DNA of 64,000 bases from Ascochyta rabiei (lineage: Eukaryota > Ascomycota > Dothideomycetes > Pleosporales > Didymellaceae). The position numbers and the translations under genes were made by a program. The notes under the pieces are model-generated. The model ran no database searches. It saw only the letters and a list, made by a program, of their open reading frames with translations, and was not told the origin of the DNA. Location of the stretch: contig NC_082414.1 in NCBI RefSeq assembly GCF_004011695.2, positions 1,364,001 through 1,428,000 on the forward strand, written 5' to 3'. Positions 43,496 through 55,200 of the stretch are shown here, piece after piece (within the stretch, counting starts at the first letter, position 1; every line of letters begins with the position of its first letter).

Positions 43496-46400
43496 ATGGC
43501 GCAGCAGCAGCACGCCCCCGGCGGCCACTACTCGGGCCGCAACCCCATCCCCACGGTCAGGCAGTTCATCGACAACCTCGACAGCGACAAGAAGAACCGC
43601 GACAAGCAGATGGACGAGCGCAACAAGGCCGGCAAGACGCCCACGCCCACGCCCACGACGCCCACGAGACCGGGCAAGGAGACGCCGGCCCAGGATGGCG
43701 TGCAGGACCACCAGCTCTCGCAGAAGACGGTCGAGGGCACCGAGAAGACGGTGACGGACCCCACGACGGGCCGCGAGGTGGTCATTGCCGACGTGGGCAA
43801 GGACATGGTCGACGAGGTCGAGAACCCGCACCTGATCGTGCCCAATGCCAACCTCAGCAAGCCCACGGTAGGCCTAGCAATCGACTGCATCGTCCTGTTG
43901 CTGACCCCGCCAGCCCATCAAGACGGACCCCTCGCAGTCGCTCGCAGACTACAAGGAGGCCCAGGACGTGACGGCGCCCCCCGACCCCGTCGCCGAGGGC
44001 ACCACCTCGGACGTGCCCATCCACGGCGAAAAGACAAACGTCCTCTTCCACCCCACGCCCTCGGTCAGCTACGAGCCCATGTTCGCCGAGCTCGAGAAGC
44101 GCGCCGCCATCCTGTGCATCGGCATCCTCGTCGTCACCCTCGTCGTCGGCAAGCTCTTCGGCGGCGCCCTCAAGGGCCTTGTCCCGCTGGCCATGTGTCT
44201 GGCCTCTGCTGTCTGGCTCTGGACCAAGGAGCTTGTCCGCAGCGGCCGCGAGGTCGAGTGGTCCAGCGAGCAGTCGCGCGGCCAGATGGTAGGTCTTTGC
44301 TTCTCTTGCTCTTGCACCACACCCCTCTTCCTCCCATCCACCACATCATCCACCACATCATCCACCACACCCCTAACGTATTCGAGTCCAACCACCTCGT
44401 TCTATTCGTTTTCCATGTTTTCACCACATCATCCACTACACCCCTAACATGTTCCAATCCAACCACTAACACCCCAGGCCACCCTCAACCTGCTCCCCGA
44501 ATCCGTCGAGTGGATGAACACCTTCCTCGGCATCATGTGGGGCCTCATCAACCCGGACATGTTCCAGGGCGTCGCCGACACCCTCGAGGACGTCATGCAG
44601 GCCTCGGTCCCAGGCGTCATCGAGAACGTGCGCGTCGCTGAGATCAACCAGGGCAGCAACCCGCTGCGCATCCTCAGCATGCGCGCCCTCCCCGACAACC
44701 AGATGGGCCAGATGAAGCAGGCCATCCACGAGGAGAACAAGAAGACAAAGGACCCCCAGGAGGCCGCCGCTGACGAGGAGGGCGGCGACTACTACAACCT
44801 CGAGGTCTCGTTCGCCTACCACGCCCAGCCGAGCGGCAAGCGCACCTCCGACAAGGCGCGCAACATGCACATGAACTTGGTCTTCTACCTCGGGATTAAG
44901 GGTCTCTTTGGTGTACCCCTGCCCATCTTCGTCGAGCTCCAGTCGCTGGTCGGCACCGTTCGCCTGCGCATGAACATGACACCCGAGGCGCCCTTCCTGA
45001 AGAACTTGACCTTCACCCTCATGGGCGTCCCACAAGTCACCGCTGGCTGCGTGCCCATGTCCGAGAAGGCGCCCAACCTGCTCAACCTCCCGCTGATCAG
45101 CAACTTTGTCAACTACGCCATCAAGGCCGCCGCGAGCATGTACGTTGCACCCAAGTCCATGTCCATCGACATGAGGGCCATCCTGCAGGGAGACTCCATC
45201 CAAAAGGACACCGAAGCGCTGGGCGTGCTATGGATTCGCATTCACCGCGCCGTTGGCTTGAGCAAGCAGGACCGCCGTGGGTCCAAGCACGGTGGCAGCG
45301 ACCCCTACATCACCCTCGCCTTCTCCAAGTACGGCAAGCCCATGTACTGCACGCGTGTCATCACCGACGACCTGAACCCTATCTGGGAGGAAACGGCTGC
45401 TCTGCTCGTTAGCCCCGAGCTGATCAAGGCCGACGAGAACCTCAGCGTTGAGCTGTGGGACTCTGACAGGCACACCGCAGACGACATCGTCGGCAAGGTC
45501 GAGCTCTCCATGCAGAAGATGATCCAGCACCCTGGCAAGATGTACCCTCAGGTTTCCAAGCTGGCCGGCATGGACGCCGACAGCGAGATGCCCGGTGAGC
45601 TCCACTGGGAAGTCGGTTACTTTGGCAAGCCCAAGTTCAGGCCTGAGCTCAGGACCGACGGCAAGAACAAGGCCTTGCCTGATCAGCTCAAGGACGACCC
45701 CAAGCTGCAAGACGAAAAGGGCGTCATCAACTCAGAAGAGGACGATGCCGTCATGCACACGCCTCCAGATCCACTCTGGCCTAGCGGTGTCTGCAGCATT
45801 GTCGTTCACCAGATCGTCAACCTCGAGCTGGAGAACGTCAAGGGCACTTCAGGCAGCAGGAACGGCCGCGAGTACGAGCCTGCCAAGCCCTACGGCGAGG
45901 CGACTGAGGAAACTGGCGGCAACCTGCCCACCTCGTACTGCACGATTCTGTACAACGACCAGCTGGTGTACCGCACACGAGCCAAGGCTGTTTCGTCCCA
46001 GCCCATCTTCAATGCAGGAACAGAGCGCTTCGTCCGTGACTGGCGCTCGGCCATTGTCACCGTCACTGTCCGCGACTCCCGCAACCGCGAGCACGACCCC
46101 ATCTTGGGTGTGGTTCCTCTGAAGCTTTCGGACATCCTCGAGACATCCTCGCAGGTTACGCGCTGGTATCCGCTCGATGGCGGAATCGGTTTTGGTCGCA
46201 TCCGTATTTCGCTCCTGTTCCGCGGCATCGAGACTCGTCTGCCTCCCCAGATGCTCGGCTGGGATGTCGGTACCTTTGAGTTCCGGTCGCATGATATCCT
46301 GATCACTGGCTACAACCACTCTCCCAAACTCAAGCTGCGAACAGGTGGCAGCACTGGTAAGATCAGTCGTGCCCACGCGCACAAGCTGCCCGAGGGTGAC

Positions 46401-47573
46401 GGCTATTACTTCGATCTGCAGAAGAACGATGGCCGTGATGACGTCCGCCTACCCGTCAAGCACCGCTACAGGTCGCCGATCGTCTTCGAGTTCCACGTTG
46501 CCAACAAGCGCAAGGCTGATGCGTACGCGGTCGTCTGGCTCCAGCACTTTATCGACAACGAAGACACCGACATCAACATCCCCATCTGGACAACCACACA
46601 CCCTCAGCGGCTCACACAAAACTACATCACCGAAGACAACTGCGAGAAGGAGCCAGGTCTCGAGGACCTCAAGGAGGTTGGCCGCCTGCAGTTCCGTGCC
46701 CGCTTCAAGGCCGGCACCGACGAGTCGCATCAAGATTTTGTAGTCGACAACGACTCGCGGGAGACGTACGAAACCTGGGAGGCCTGTCTTACCGAAGGCG
46801 TCCGCAACCGCAAGGTCGAAAAGGAACTGCCGGAGCGTGTCCAGCAGCTCCACGAAGAGTCCCTCAGAGCTGGCCGCGACATCTTAAAGAATGCAGACGA
46901 GGAAGAGAAGAAGAAGTGGCTCGCAAAGGACGGCAAGGACTGGTCCGGTGCCTTTGGCGAAGATCCCAAGGCGTACATGGACACCAAGGGTCGTAAGCGC
47001 AGAGAACCAGGCGCCGAGCAGCCGCTTCACGACCCCTTCCACCCCTCTTCGGACGAAGACCATGATGACGACTCGGACGACGACGACGACTCCAACTCGA
47101 GCTCAGACTTGGGTGTTGAGGACGCAACCACGGCCGGTAGTGCGGCCTCGATGTCAGGCGGACCTGGCGGCGGTGACCAATCCAAGCACCCCAACGGCGG
47201 CATCAAGCACCAGAGCACCGACCTCTCGCCCGATGGTGGCCAGCCCCGTCCCAGCCAAAGCACGGCACGCACATGGGAGACGACAGACACCAACGGATCC
47301 AGCCAATCGGTCAAGAGCGTTAACAAGCAGAACAAGCGGGCCGAGGAGCGCAAGCACCGCGGGCTGATGCAGTGGAAGCCCGCGCGGAACCTGGTATTTG
47401 CCAAAGACGAGGGCAAGCTTGGCCTGAAGAAGCTGAGCAAGAAGCTGACGGGCGGCTTGGAGGGCAGACAGCCTGGCGTCGAGACAGGTGCGTTGTTCCT
47501 TCTCTTTTTTGGTGTCTTCACAAACACCACTGATTCGTACATGGCTGACAAATCGACAGAAACGGGAAGCTAA
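43496..47573 (+). CDS. Tricalbin-like protein (SMP and C2 domains)
   Basis: ER-plasma membrane contact-site tether and lipid-transfer protein by family. Exons: 43496-43867, 43914-44288, 44478-47487, 47560-47573; 1256 residues. Introns are 46, 189 and 72 nt. The last intron (47488-47559) is stop-free and in frame, so it could be misread as 24 extra residues, but it has GT, CTGAC and AG signals. Residues 1-185 are hydrophilic. A hydrophobic hairpin at about 188-235 (ILCIGILVVTLVVGKL, then LVPLAMCLASAVWLW) anchors it in the ER. The SMP domain runs from about 252 to 470 (LLPESVEWMNTFLGIMWGLINPDMF, MTPEAPFLKNLTFTLMGVP). C2 domains start near 497 (GVLWIRIHRAVGLSKQDRRG, then SDPYITLAF) and 684 (GVCSIVVHQIVNLELENV). 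The C-terminus is acidic then basic and disordered. Confidence 0.92.
44351..44466. repeat. 45-bp tandem duplication inside tricalbin intron 2
   Basis: Two copies of a 45-base CACCACATCATCCA-type unit (44351-44395 and 44422-44466), about 88% identical, offset by 71 bases. They explain why this intron is 189 nt while most others here are near 50. Confidence 0.85.
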
Positions 47574-47662
47574 CCATTTTCACCTGCATCACTCCCACTC
47601 CCAATCCGGTTCTGGCCTAGCGATGGCGTTATGGTGCAGATACGGTTTACGAACGACATGGA

Positions 47663-47714
47663 TTTCTTCTTCTTCTTCTTCTTCTTCTTCTTCTTCTTCT
47701 TCTTCTTCTTCTTT
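47663..47714. repeat. (TTC)n microsatellite, about 16-17 units
   Basis: Nearly perfect TTC run starting 90 bases after the tricalbin stop codon, so probably in its 3' untranslated region. Confidence 0.95.
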
Positions 47715-47738
47715 GGTTTAATGACGATTAACACGGTA

Positions 47739-47765
47739 CGCTTGCTTGCTTGCTTGCTTGCTTGC
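47739..47765. repeat. (GCTT)n microsatellite, about 6 units
   Basis: Perfect tetranucleotide run 25 bases beyond the TTC repeat. Confidence 0.92.
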
Positions 47766-50700
47766 AAATGAAGGGAGGGGAAAACGGTGCATAGTTGAGT
47801 GTAGAAAATAAGTAATATCATTTCGACCTGCAATCTGCCTCGTCCGCCACGGCTCGAGACGTTTCTGTTCCTGTCACATTGACATGTCACCCCATCACTG
47901 GCAAGCTGATGGATACTAGGCAGATGCCATTGTCCAGAGTTACTGGAAACAGTACAAGGGAAACAATGACACATTCACCATGGAACTGCTCATCTCTCCA
48001 AACAATTGGCTGCGTACTTGACGCCAACCGTGCTGGTGGGTCGGGTTCGTCAGAGACCACCAAGATCAAGAAATAAGGAAGGGAGGGGGTGCTCGGAACT
48101 CTCGAGGGTCACAACAGCAGGTTCATCAGTCTGAGACTTATCACGCTATCTTGCACGCCACTTCCAATGGATCTGCCTTGCTTGCTCTCGGCGACCGATG
48201 CAGCGACGTCTGCCGTGCAAACTACAGCCGCGGAACCGCACCCAGCTCGCCATGATGCCTTTCATGCGGACAGCGAGCTGCGCCGCTCATGCATAGGACT
48301 GCCCCACGCCTCTTCGTGGCTGTTAGAAATCAGTGCGTCTCATCCTACCGTCTGAGACATACATAGTAAGCCGCCAGCCGCCTGCAAGGATCCCTGGGCC
48401 CCACAGCTTGCCGCTGGCTGGTCCGTGCCCCGGCGTTTGGCCGGTGAATGGCACATCAATCCACCGCGTCATGCGCACGCGTGCGACTGTCTGACTGCCA
48501 CATGCACACTCGGAGATCCTGCGGCGTAGGACAACTAGTCTCACATCGGCCCAAAATCAATCGTGCTCTCGTCCACTCCTTTTGCCCAACCGACCCGGCA
48601 ACCCGGGACCCAAGCCAGCCTTACGCACTAGGAGCGGCGCTTATGGCGGCACAGCTGGGCAATGTCCTCGGACCGAATCAGGACGGAATATTGCCAAAAA
48701 CCAGCTCGTGGATCGAGGCATGTAGTCGAAGAGGATCCATCCATCCGTCCGTATCTGGTAGAGACAGGTTGTGCCGCGCGCCCTGGCATAAACGCTTCCG
48801 TGTGCTGAGCGGTGGATTTCAACAAGCGCTCAAGGCGTTCGGGATCCGGGGTGGCTGAGGTCACAATCCTTCCGGGCCGTGCTCGTGAGGCGTGGGCTCT
48901 ACAAAGGTGATGGACTTACGGCTGAGGACACGCACAGCTCAGACCTGGTCAGTGGCGCGCAAGCGCGTGTCTCCTTTCATACACTGACGATGCTGTGAGA
49001 AGAAGGTGCGCCGACAGCCCGGTTGTAGACCTCCTGACAGACACAAATCTTTCTGGAGGACTGAGCTAGCCTGCAAAGCCGTGCGATGAAGGACCGTGTA
49101 AGGCGGTCGAGAACGCGTGCGTGGCTGACGTGCATGCTGCCGTGCTCATTCGAAACGGGCGTGCATGCATGGCAATTCGGGCGTCTGCTTCGCCAGAGCA
49201 TCCGCTTCCAGAACGGTTGACTACGGCCAGCCTGTGTTGAGGAACCTTTACCGGTGCTGTGGTGGTGATGGAGGCAGGGCGTGCAGCGAGGGGCCAACTC
49301 TGTGAAGCGGAGCTCGACGCAGGCGCAGCCTCTGCCGTCCCGTGAATGAACTTCGAGTCAGCAGTGCTTGACAGCTCGGTATGCGGGTGACAATGCAATC
49401 AGTGCTCTGCAATCACTGATATGGCGCGTTCGCAACCTCTAGAGTGGGCTCGTTGACTCTTTCTGTGCCGCAAATAGCTCATGCCCGGTCCGGCCGCCGT
49501 TGTGAATGTTGTATCGATTCGATCGCTGGGGTCGCCGTGTCGCGCAATGTTCGGATCGTCGTAAGGCACGTTGGCTGTCCGTTCTTGCGAGGAGGAATGA
49601 GTACGAGTCGCGACATCCTGTGCCTCACTGGTACGAGCCCACAGGGAGGTCAGCCTACAAGGTGTCGAAAGCCATCAATAAACGATGCTGAGGTTGTTAG
49701 TGGTGACAGGATTTGCTTTGCCGCTTCGATACAGTTTTAGAGTCTTGTCAAGGCCATCGGCATGACCCGCGTGGTCATTTGTTGAGACTGAATCGCGTGT
49801 GACTTTGACCCAGTGATGCTTTCCACCGTCATGTCAGTGACGAATCGAGTGCTTCTCACTGACGATGGGTGCTGGATGTCGGGCCGAAGGAGTCCCCTCG
49901 TTTGCGGCACATACAGGATGATGCCACTGATGTGGTTGAGAGAGCGTTTTGGACAGTACAAGATTGGTGTATGGGAGCGGTAAGACTCGCCGACAGAGAT
50001 ACGGTCTGATCGGTAGAGCGGGTGTCGACAGGCATGGGCATGTCAGACCGTCGATACAAGGATTACTGTACAGTGGCAGAGACTACGAGTCGACTCCTCG
50101 CGACTATCCAACTTCAGGGTTGCTCCAGGCTGAGCCAGTCGTTGTACGAACTCGCGCTGGTGAGCATGCTTCCTGCCCAGCCACACAGGCCAGTCTGAGC
50201 ACTAGCCACCCATTGATGGAATCCGGAAGCAGACAGCCTATACTCAGTGGCCAGCTGGGTGATGGTGGCGCTCAGCCTGCAGCGTAGCAAGCAGGTGATG
50301 GATGACGCATGCGGGGCGGGTGAAGAAAGGAGCCGTCAGGAAGGCGAGCTCATGCAGGGAAAGATGAGAAGGAAGAACCTAAGCTAGCAGACATTGTTGC
50401 TGTGATGATTTCGAGTCAGACATGATTGTAAGGAGGAAGAAAGGCATCGCCGCAGCACAGATAATGGCCATGACACGTGTACATGCCTGGCGCTGCTCAT
50501 CAGGTGACAGCTGCCATGATGATGGTGTCGCGGCAAGCGCAGTGCCAGTTAGTGCGTCCTTCCCGTTGACGCCGGCTGGTTTCGCGCCTCTTGGCTACGA
50601 CGCCGCTTTTGGTGTTTCAGGAATCAGCATTTGCTGCTATCGTGGGAGCAAAGATCAACTTCCAGCCCGCTGTGGACGTGCATCTCGGTACAGACTTCTG

Positions 50701-51097
50701 ACTCGGAACTGGCTGCTTGAGTGCGGTCTTGAATTTTTATACGTATGAAGATATCCTCCCGCTCTACCATGAAAGCTCCAGGACAGGGAAAGAAATCTAG
50801 CAGGACGCCCAGTGAATCCGGCTGTCCATTACACGCGCAGTGCTACTCCAAAGAGTAATGCGCACGCACATTCCAGAGACGCCTCAAAATAGCCGCCAAT
50901 CCCAAACAATTAAGCACTGTAGCTCGCTTAGAAGCTCTGAAAATCCTCCTAGTCGGTTCATGCAGCGTGCTCCTTCGTCCTGCATCCCTTGCATCCTCCC
51001 AACAGTCATCACGAGTGTTCAACTGCACAGCTCGACCAGACGTGATGCCGTCATCCAGAAAGCAATCGTACGGAGTCGCCGGGACGCGCTATCTTTC

Positions 51098-51343
51098 TCA
51101 GCGCCGCTGGCGAGGTTCGCACTGGTGCAAGGGTTAGTGGCATGTTAGCTCACGGTACTGGGAATCGCTGAATCTTACCTGGCACGAAGCACACAGAGCA
51201 TCAGCGGTATCCACCAAATGATACTCTCTAGGATGTCCTTCCCTCCATGCATTTCTGCAGGGAAACTTGCCGTATGCACCACCCGACGCACCTGTTGCTC
51301 TCCCAGCGGACGGCTGTTGGGAGTTTTGCTGGGAGGAGGACAT
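51098..51343 (-). CDS. Small CxxC-containing protein
   Basis: Unrecognised two-exon gene. Minus-strand exons are 51343-51179 and 51121-51098. The intron is 57 nt with a strong donor (CAG|gtaaga), CTAAC branch sequences and a CCAG acceptor. The product is 62 residues. A Gln/Ser/Gly-rich head leads to a compact core: KFPCRNAWREGHPREYHLVDTADALCASCQ. It contains one early Cys, a WREGHPREYHL segment and a final CASC pair, a pattern that could bind zinc or form a disulphide. The core resembles small fungal proteins of unknown function, but I cannot name a family. It is the only supported gene in a 4.7-kb poor region. The precise end after the splice (CEPRQRR) is less certain than the core. Confidence 0.55.
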
Positions 51344-52290
51344 GATGGTAGTAGAGGCGGATGTCGGTCGAATGCTTCCGATAATTCAAAGATGCCAGTA
51401 TCGTCTAGTAGAAAAGTATCGAAGAGATCTGTGCGGGGTTGCCGTTGGTTTGTTCTGCCACGACGATGTCGACCAGTCTTATACTGGCAAGAGATTTCAT
51501 GCTGCCTCGATGATGGTCGAGTGTCTCAGTGCCGCAATAACGCGACGACAAACTGAGGCAGATGGCCCCCATATGAGAAGGGACGGTCCGGAGTCAGCGT
51601 ACGGCATGGTCAGTCCTGTGCGAGTGCAATAGTCGATGAACGCCACACGCCTCATGACCAGTACCGAGAGCAACGCCACACAAAACCCCACAAGGTCAAA
51701 GCAGCGGCACTGCACCGACGATCCTCCTTCTGTCGCCGAGACATGATTTATCTGGTGACCAGAAACTGGAAGGTGAGCACAGATGTGAGGTTCTGGGGGT
51801 TGTTCTTCCATCATCTGCAGGGGTGCGGTCGCTTATCATCACGGTGATTTGGTTGCTTCGAGAGCTGCCTACACTCAAACATCGGCTCCTGATTGATCCA
51901 GACAAAAGTCGCAGGCCATGCTGGAAAAAGCGAGACATTCCATTACTCACTTTGATGAAACCGACCAATTGATTCGCCGACACATCACCACCCAGGAACT
52001 CCCGCGTGTCATGCTAGGCAGCGTAGAACGCACCCACAAACTCCATCTCGGCTTTGTTTCCTTGGACGCACGTCTGTCGCGGCCAAATCACCAGATCCAA
52101 GCGTTGTGCTACTTCGCGAAGTTGAGGTACACCCAGGACCTCCCCGACGCTTTCCGTGACACTGCCTCCTCGACGGGATCCGAACGTCCGGCCAAGCCAT
52201 CCTGGGCACTGTGGTTGCATTGCTACCAATCTTTGGGCTTCGAGATGCGATGAACTGAGCAGCTTGTTACAGGTCATTTCTCGCTGACCG
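51344..52290. other. Intergenic region, no gene seen
   Basis: About 950 bases between the start of the small CxxC gene and the end of the Dicer gene. Overlapping frames of about 110-137 codons occur on both strands around 51900-52430, without recognisable content. Confidence 0.45.
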
Positions 52291-55200
52291 CTACCAGTCT
52301 CCAAGCATCCTACCACTTCCCTCGTCGGCATCGAAGAAAACATCTTCCCCGTCACTGCCTCCCATGACAATGTCCCTCTTACCTCTGAGGATCTTGTTTG
52401 CGCTCCAGGCAGCAACAGTCTCAGCATTCAACCTCGTCAGCCCTTGTACGACTCCTCCAACGTCCTCTCCACCAACCTTGACCTGACATCGGTACACTTT
52501 ACTCATGCCAGGTGGCAGGCCGATGCTGTGCTGAGCGTCGCCTTGCACATGAACATACTGGACACTGCGCTCGATAGCTAGGTGGCCTAGTCGCTCCTTG
52601 GGATGTAGGCAATCTACGTTGTCGCGCAGAATGCGTTCAAGCGAACTGAGGATTCCAAGACGGCGCACAAACACTTCGCAGGCTGAGAAGTCACCGTGGC
52701 TATCGATGTAGATCGCACCTATCACACTCTCGACAATATCCGACAAGAACTTTGGGGCATTGGTCATGGCCAGCAAGTGCCAGGGAAATTCGTCGTCCTG
52801 CTCCAATGCACGACGCAACTGCTCCCTAACCTCTGTGTGTTGCTGCAAAGCTACATCCCTTGTAGCGACAAGCTGTTGGCTTCCAGATCGTAGAAATTGC
52901 CACAGCGCCCTTTGATGGACTTCCGATTGCAGAGTTGTCTTGTTGATCGTTTCCTCCAAAATAGTTGTCTCAAACATGCTGAATGTCAGGAACGCTGCGT
53001 TTGCCATTGCCGTCCGCATGGCATGCATCTTATAGTGCGGCAGCGGTGGGTCGTGCGCATATAGACGTGCGGAAATGAGGTAATCGAGTACTGCGTCTCC
53101 GAGAAACTCCAGTCGCTCATAGCTGCAATGAACGTTCGGCCCGGTGTAAGAAGCGTGTGTAAGTGCTTCAAGAAGCATCATCTTCTTGTTGAATGTGTAA
53201 CCAATCATTGGTTCCAAGATGTCAAGATTCGTTACCGCAAGGTTTGTAGGGGCTGCTCTAAACAGTACGTCGTTGGCTACGGATATCGGCGTCCACCTTT
53301 CGAGTGGTAAAAGTGTCTGCACGCAGACGAAAGCCTTGGGGAACCCGCCAACGACATAAGCTGCACCAATGAGAGACTCGACAACGTCAGCAATGAGTTT
53401 TGACGATCGGTTCTGCTTTTCTGGTAGAGTGGTCGCTGCGAGTACATCTGCTGCATACTGGGGCGACCATTTTGCTCCTGTGAAGCGCTTGGTGATAACA
53501 AACTTGTCAAGTCCAGCTGCCAAGGTAGCTCGCGCAAGAAAGCCGTTGCTCACAATCTTTCCCTTCTTTCCGGTGAGATAGTGCTCGGGCCAAGTGGGGT
53601 TTTCTGCCATCACATGGAGAGACGAAACAAACTTCAATATGCAGTCCCCGAGAAATTCGAGGCGTTGATAGTTATCATCTTCATCGGTTGAAGAAGCGGT
53701 AAGTGCTGTAACCATAAGTGGTAAATCGTCTGCCTTGACATTCACAGGCTCGAAAAGGGTTGTACGTAAGGTCTCGGCGATCATTGCGACCTCGATTCGA
53801 TGCAGTATCGACGGCAGTAGAAGCGCGATCATCGAGTATAATGCGGGTAAGTTGTCCACCACACAATCCAATGATGCGAAATTCTCCACTCTTGTATACG
53901 CATCATTGAGGTTGTTGCTATTCAACACGCGGTGTAGGTAGTCACGTCGCCGTGGCACGCGAGTAACTTGAAGCTGTGTTGCTGGCGATTGGCTTAGTGG
54001 GCTATTCGTCTGCGGAGCGCCGATGGCCTTGAGAAAGTATTTTCGACTATCACCGTTTTGCGAGATGATACCCCACTGCGACGTCTGGTGCATGGAGTTG
54101 GAAATCAACGACAAAGCTGGCTGACAGCCGTCTGTGGCACTGTCCCATTTCGCTAGCTCTGGAGTCTTACCTGCCCTATCACAGGGAGCCAGTAACCACA
54201 GAAAGTCGTGTCTGTCTTCCTGCATTCTCCCTGCGTGTATAGAAAGGAGGATCTTTCGAGTGACAGAACGTAGCTGTGCAAGGTCATTGGCCGTGAGAGT
54301 GACCTCGGACTGTTTCGAAAATCTAGCTGTATAGGATTTGCTTTCGTTCCAAAACAGCTCAATGCTGCCAACCATTGGGACAGGAGTTGGAGTGAATAGC
54401 CTGAAGTACAGGGCGTCTTCACCAGCTGCTTGCACCTCTACCAGTGTTCGGCAATACCTTTGAGGCTTGAGCTGTTGCAATTGAGCGACGGAGAGCCAGG
54501 GATTGAGAGTTGGTGAGGTGGGTACCATGGAAGGCGTATGATCCGGCACCTGAAACTCTGCTACCATATCATCAGTTTCTTGGCGTACGGGTAGCAGGTT
54601 ATCGTTGACCAGACCGGCAAGGTACAGCGCTTTGTATGCTTCGAAAGCGGCATCTTTCCTCGCCATCTTCTCGGTTCGCCATGATTCCAAGCTCTTAGCT
54701 GTGCGAACTGCAGAGTCGACTGAAATGGGGAGCGTGACTTCCGCGTCAACGATACTGTCAGACTCAGACCTAATAAAGCGGAACTGTGGACGCGGGTCAA
54801 CGTATGGGCTGGTTCCCAGGAGCGTGCAAAAATGGTTGAGGTGCGGCAACGCATCGTCCAGTGTCAAACAGGCGCCGGTGGTGTAGACTTCGAAACAGCG
54901 TGATCCCTCCTCCTGTTCCGACTCGCTCGCGTCCGCCAGCTTAGCCTGCCGCAAATCATCGAGATAAGCTCTTTTCATTGTCTGCTCGAGTGCTTCCCAG
55001 GATTCTGGTGGACGCCCCCCTCCTACTTGAGGCATGAAGACAAAGTATCGCGACTTTTGCATCCTAGCTCTGCCGCGCCGCTGGACAAAGCTTTTCAAGT
55101 TCTTGGGGCGCTCGAAACAAATGACGAGGTGACAACTAGACACATCGATGCCTTCTTCGAGGACACTTGTTGCAAGTATCAGGTTAATCTTACCTGCTCG

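Larger units (their letters stand above)
47574..51097. other. Gene-poor region, 3.5 kb
   Basis: Starts with the tricalbin 3' flank, which holds a TTC and a GCTT microsatellite. The remaining 3.3 kb has frames on all strands, none longer than about 140 codons. None has a recognisable domain, splice-supported structure or ATG-plus-context support. Base composition is ordinary, so it does not look like a degraded AT-rich repeat block. I see nothing I can annotate. Confidence 0.5.

Noticed and set aside
48448..48858. 136-codon plus-strand frame in the gene-poor region
   Set aside because: Composition looks random, there is no domain, and a similar-length frame exists on the opposite strand.
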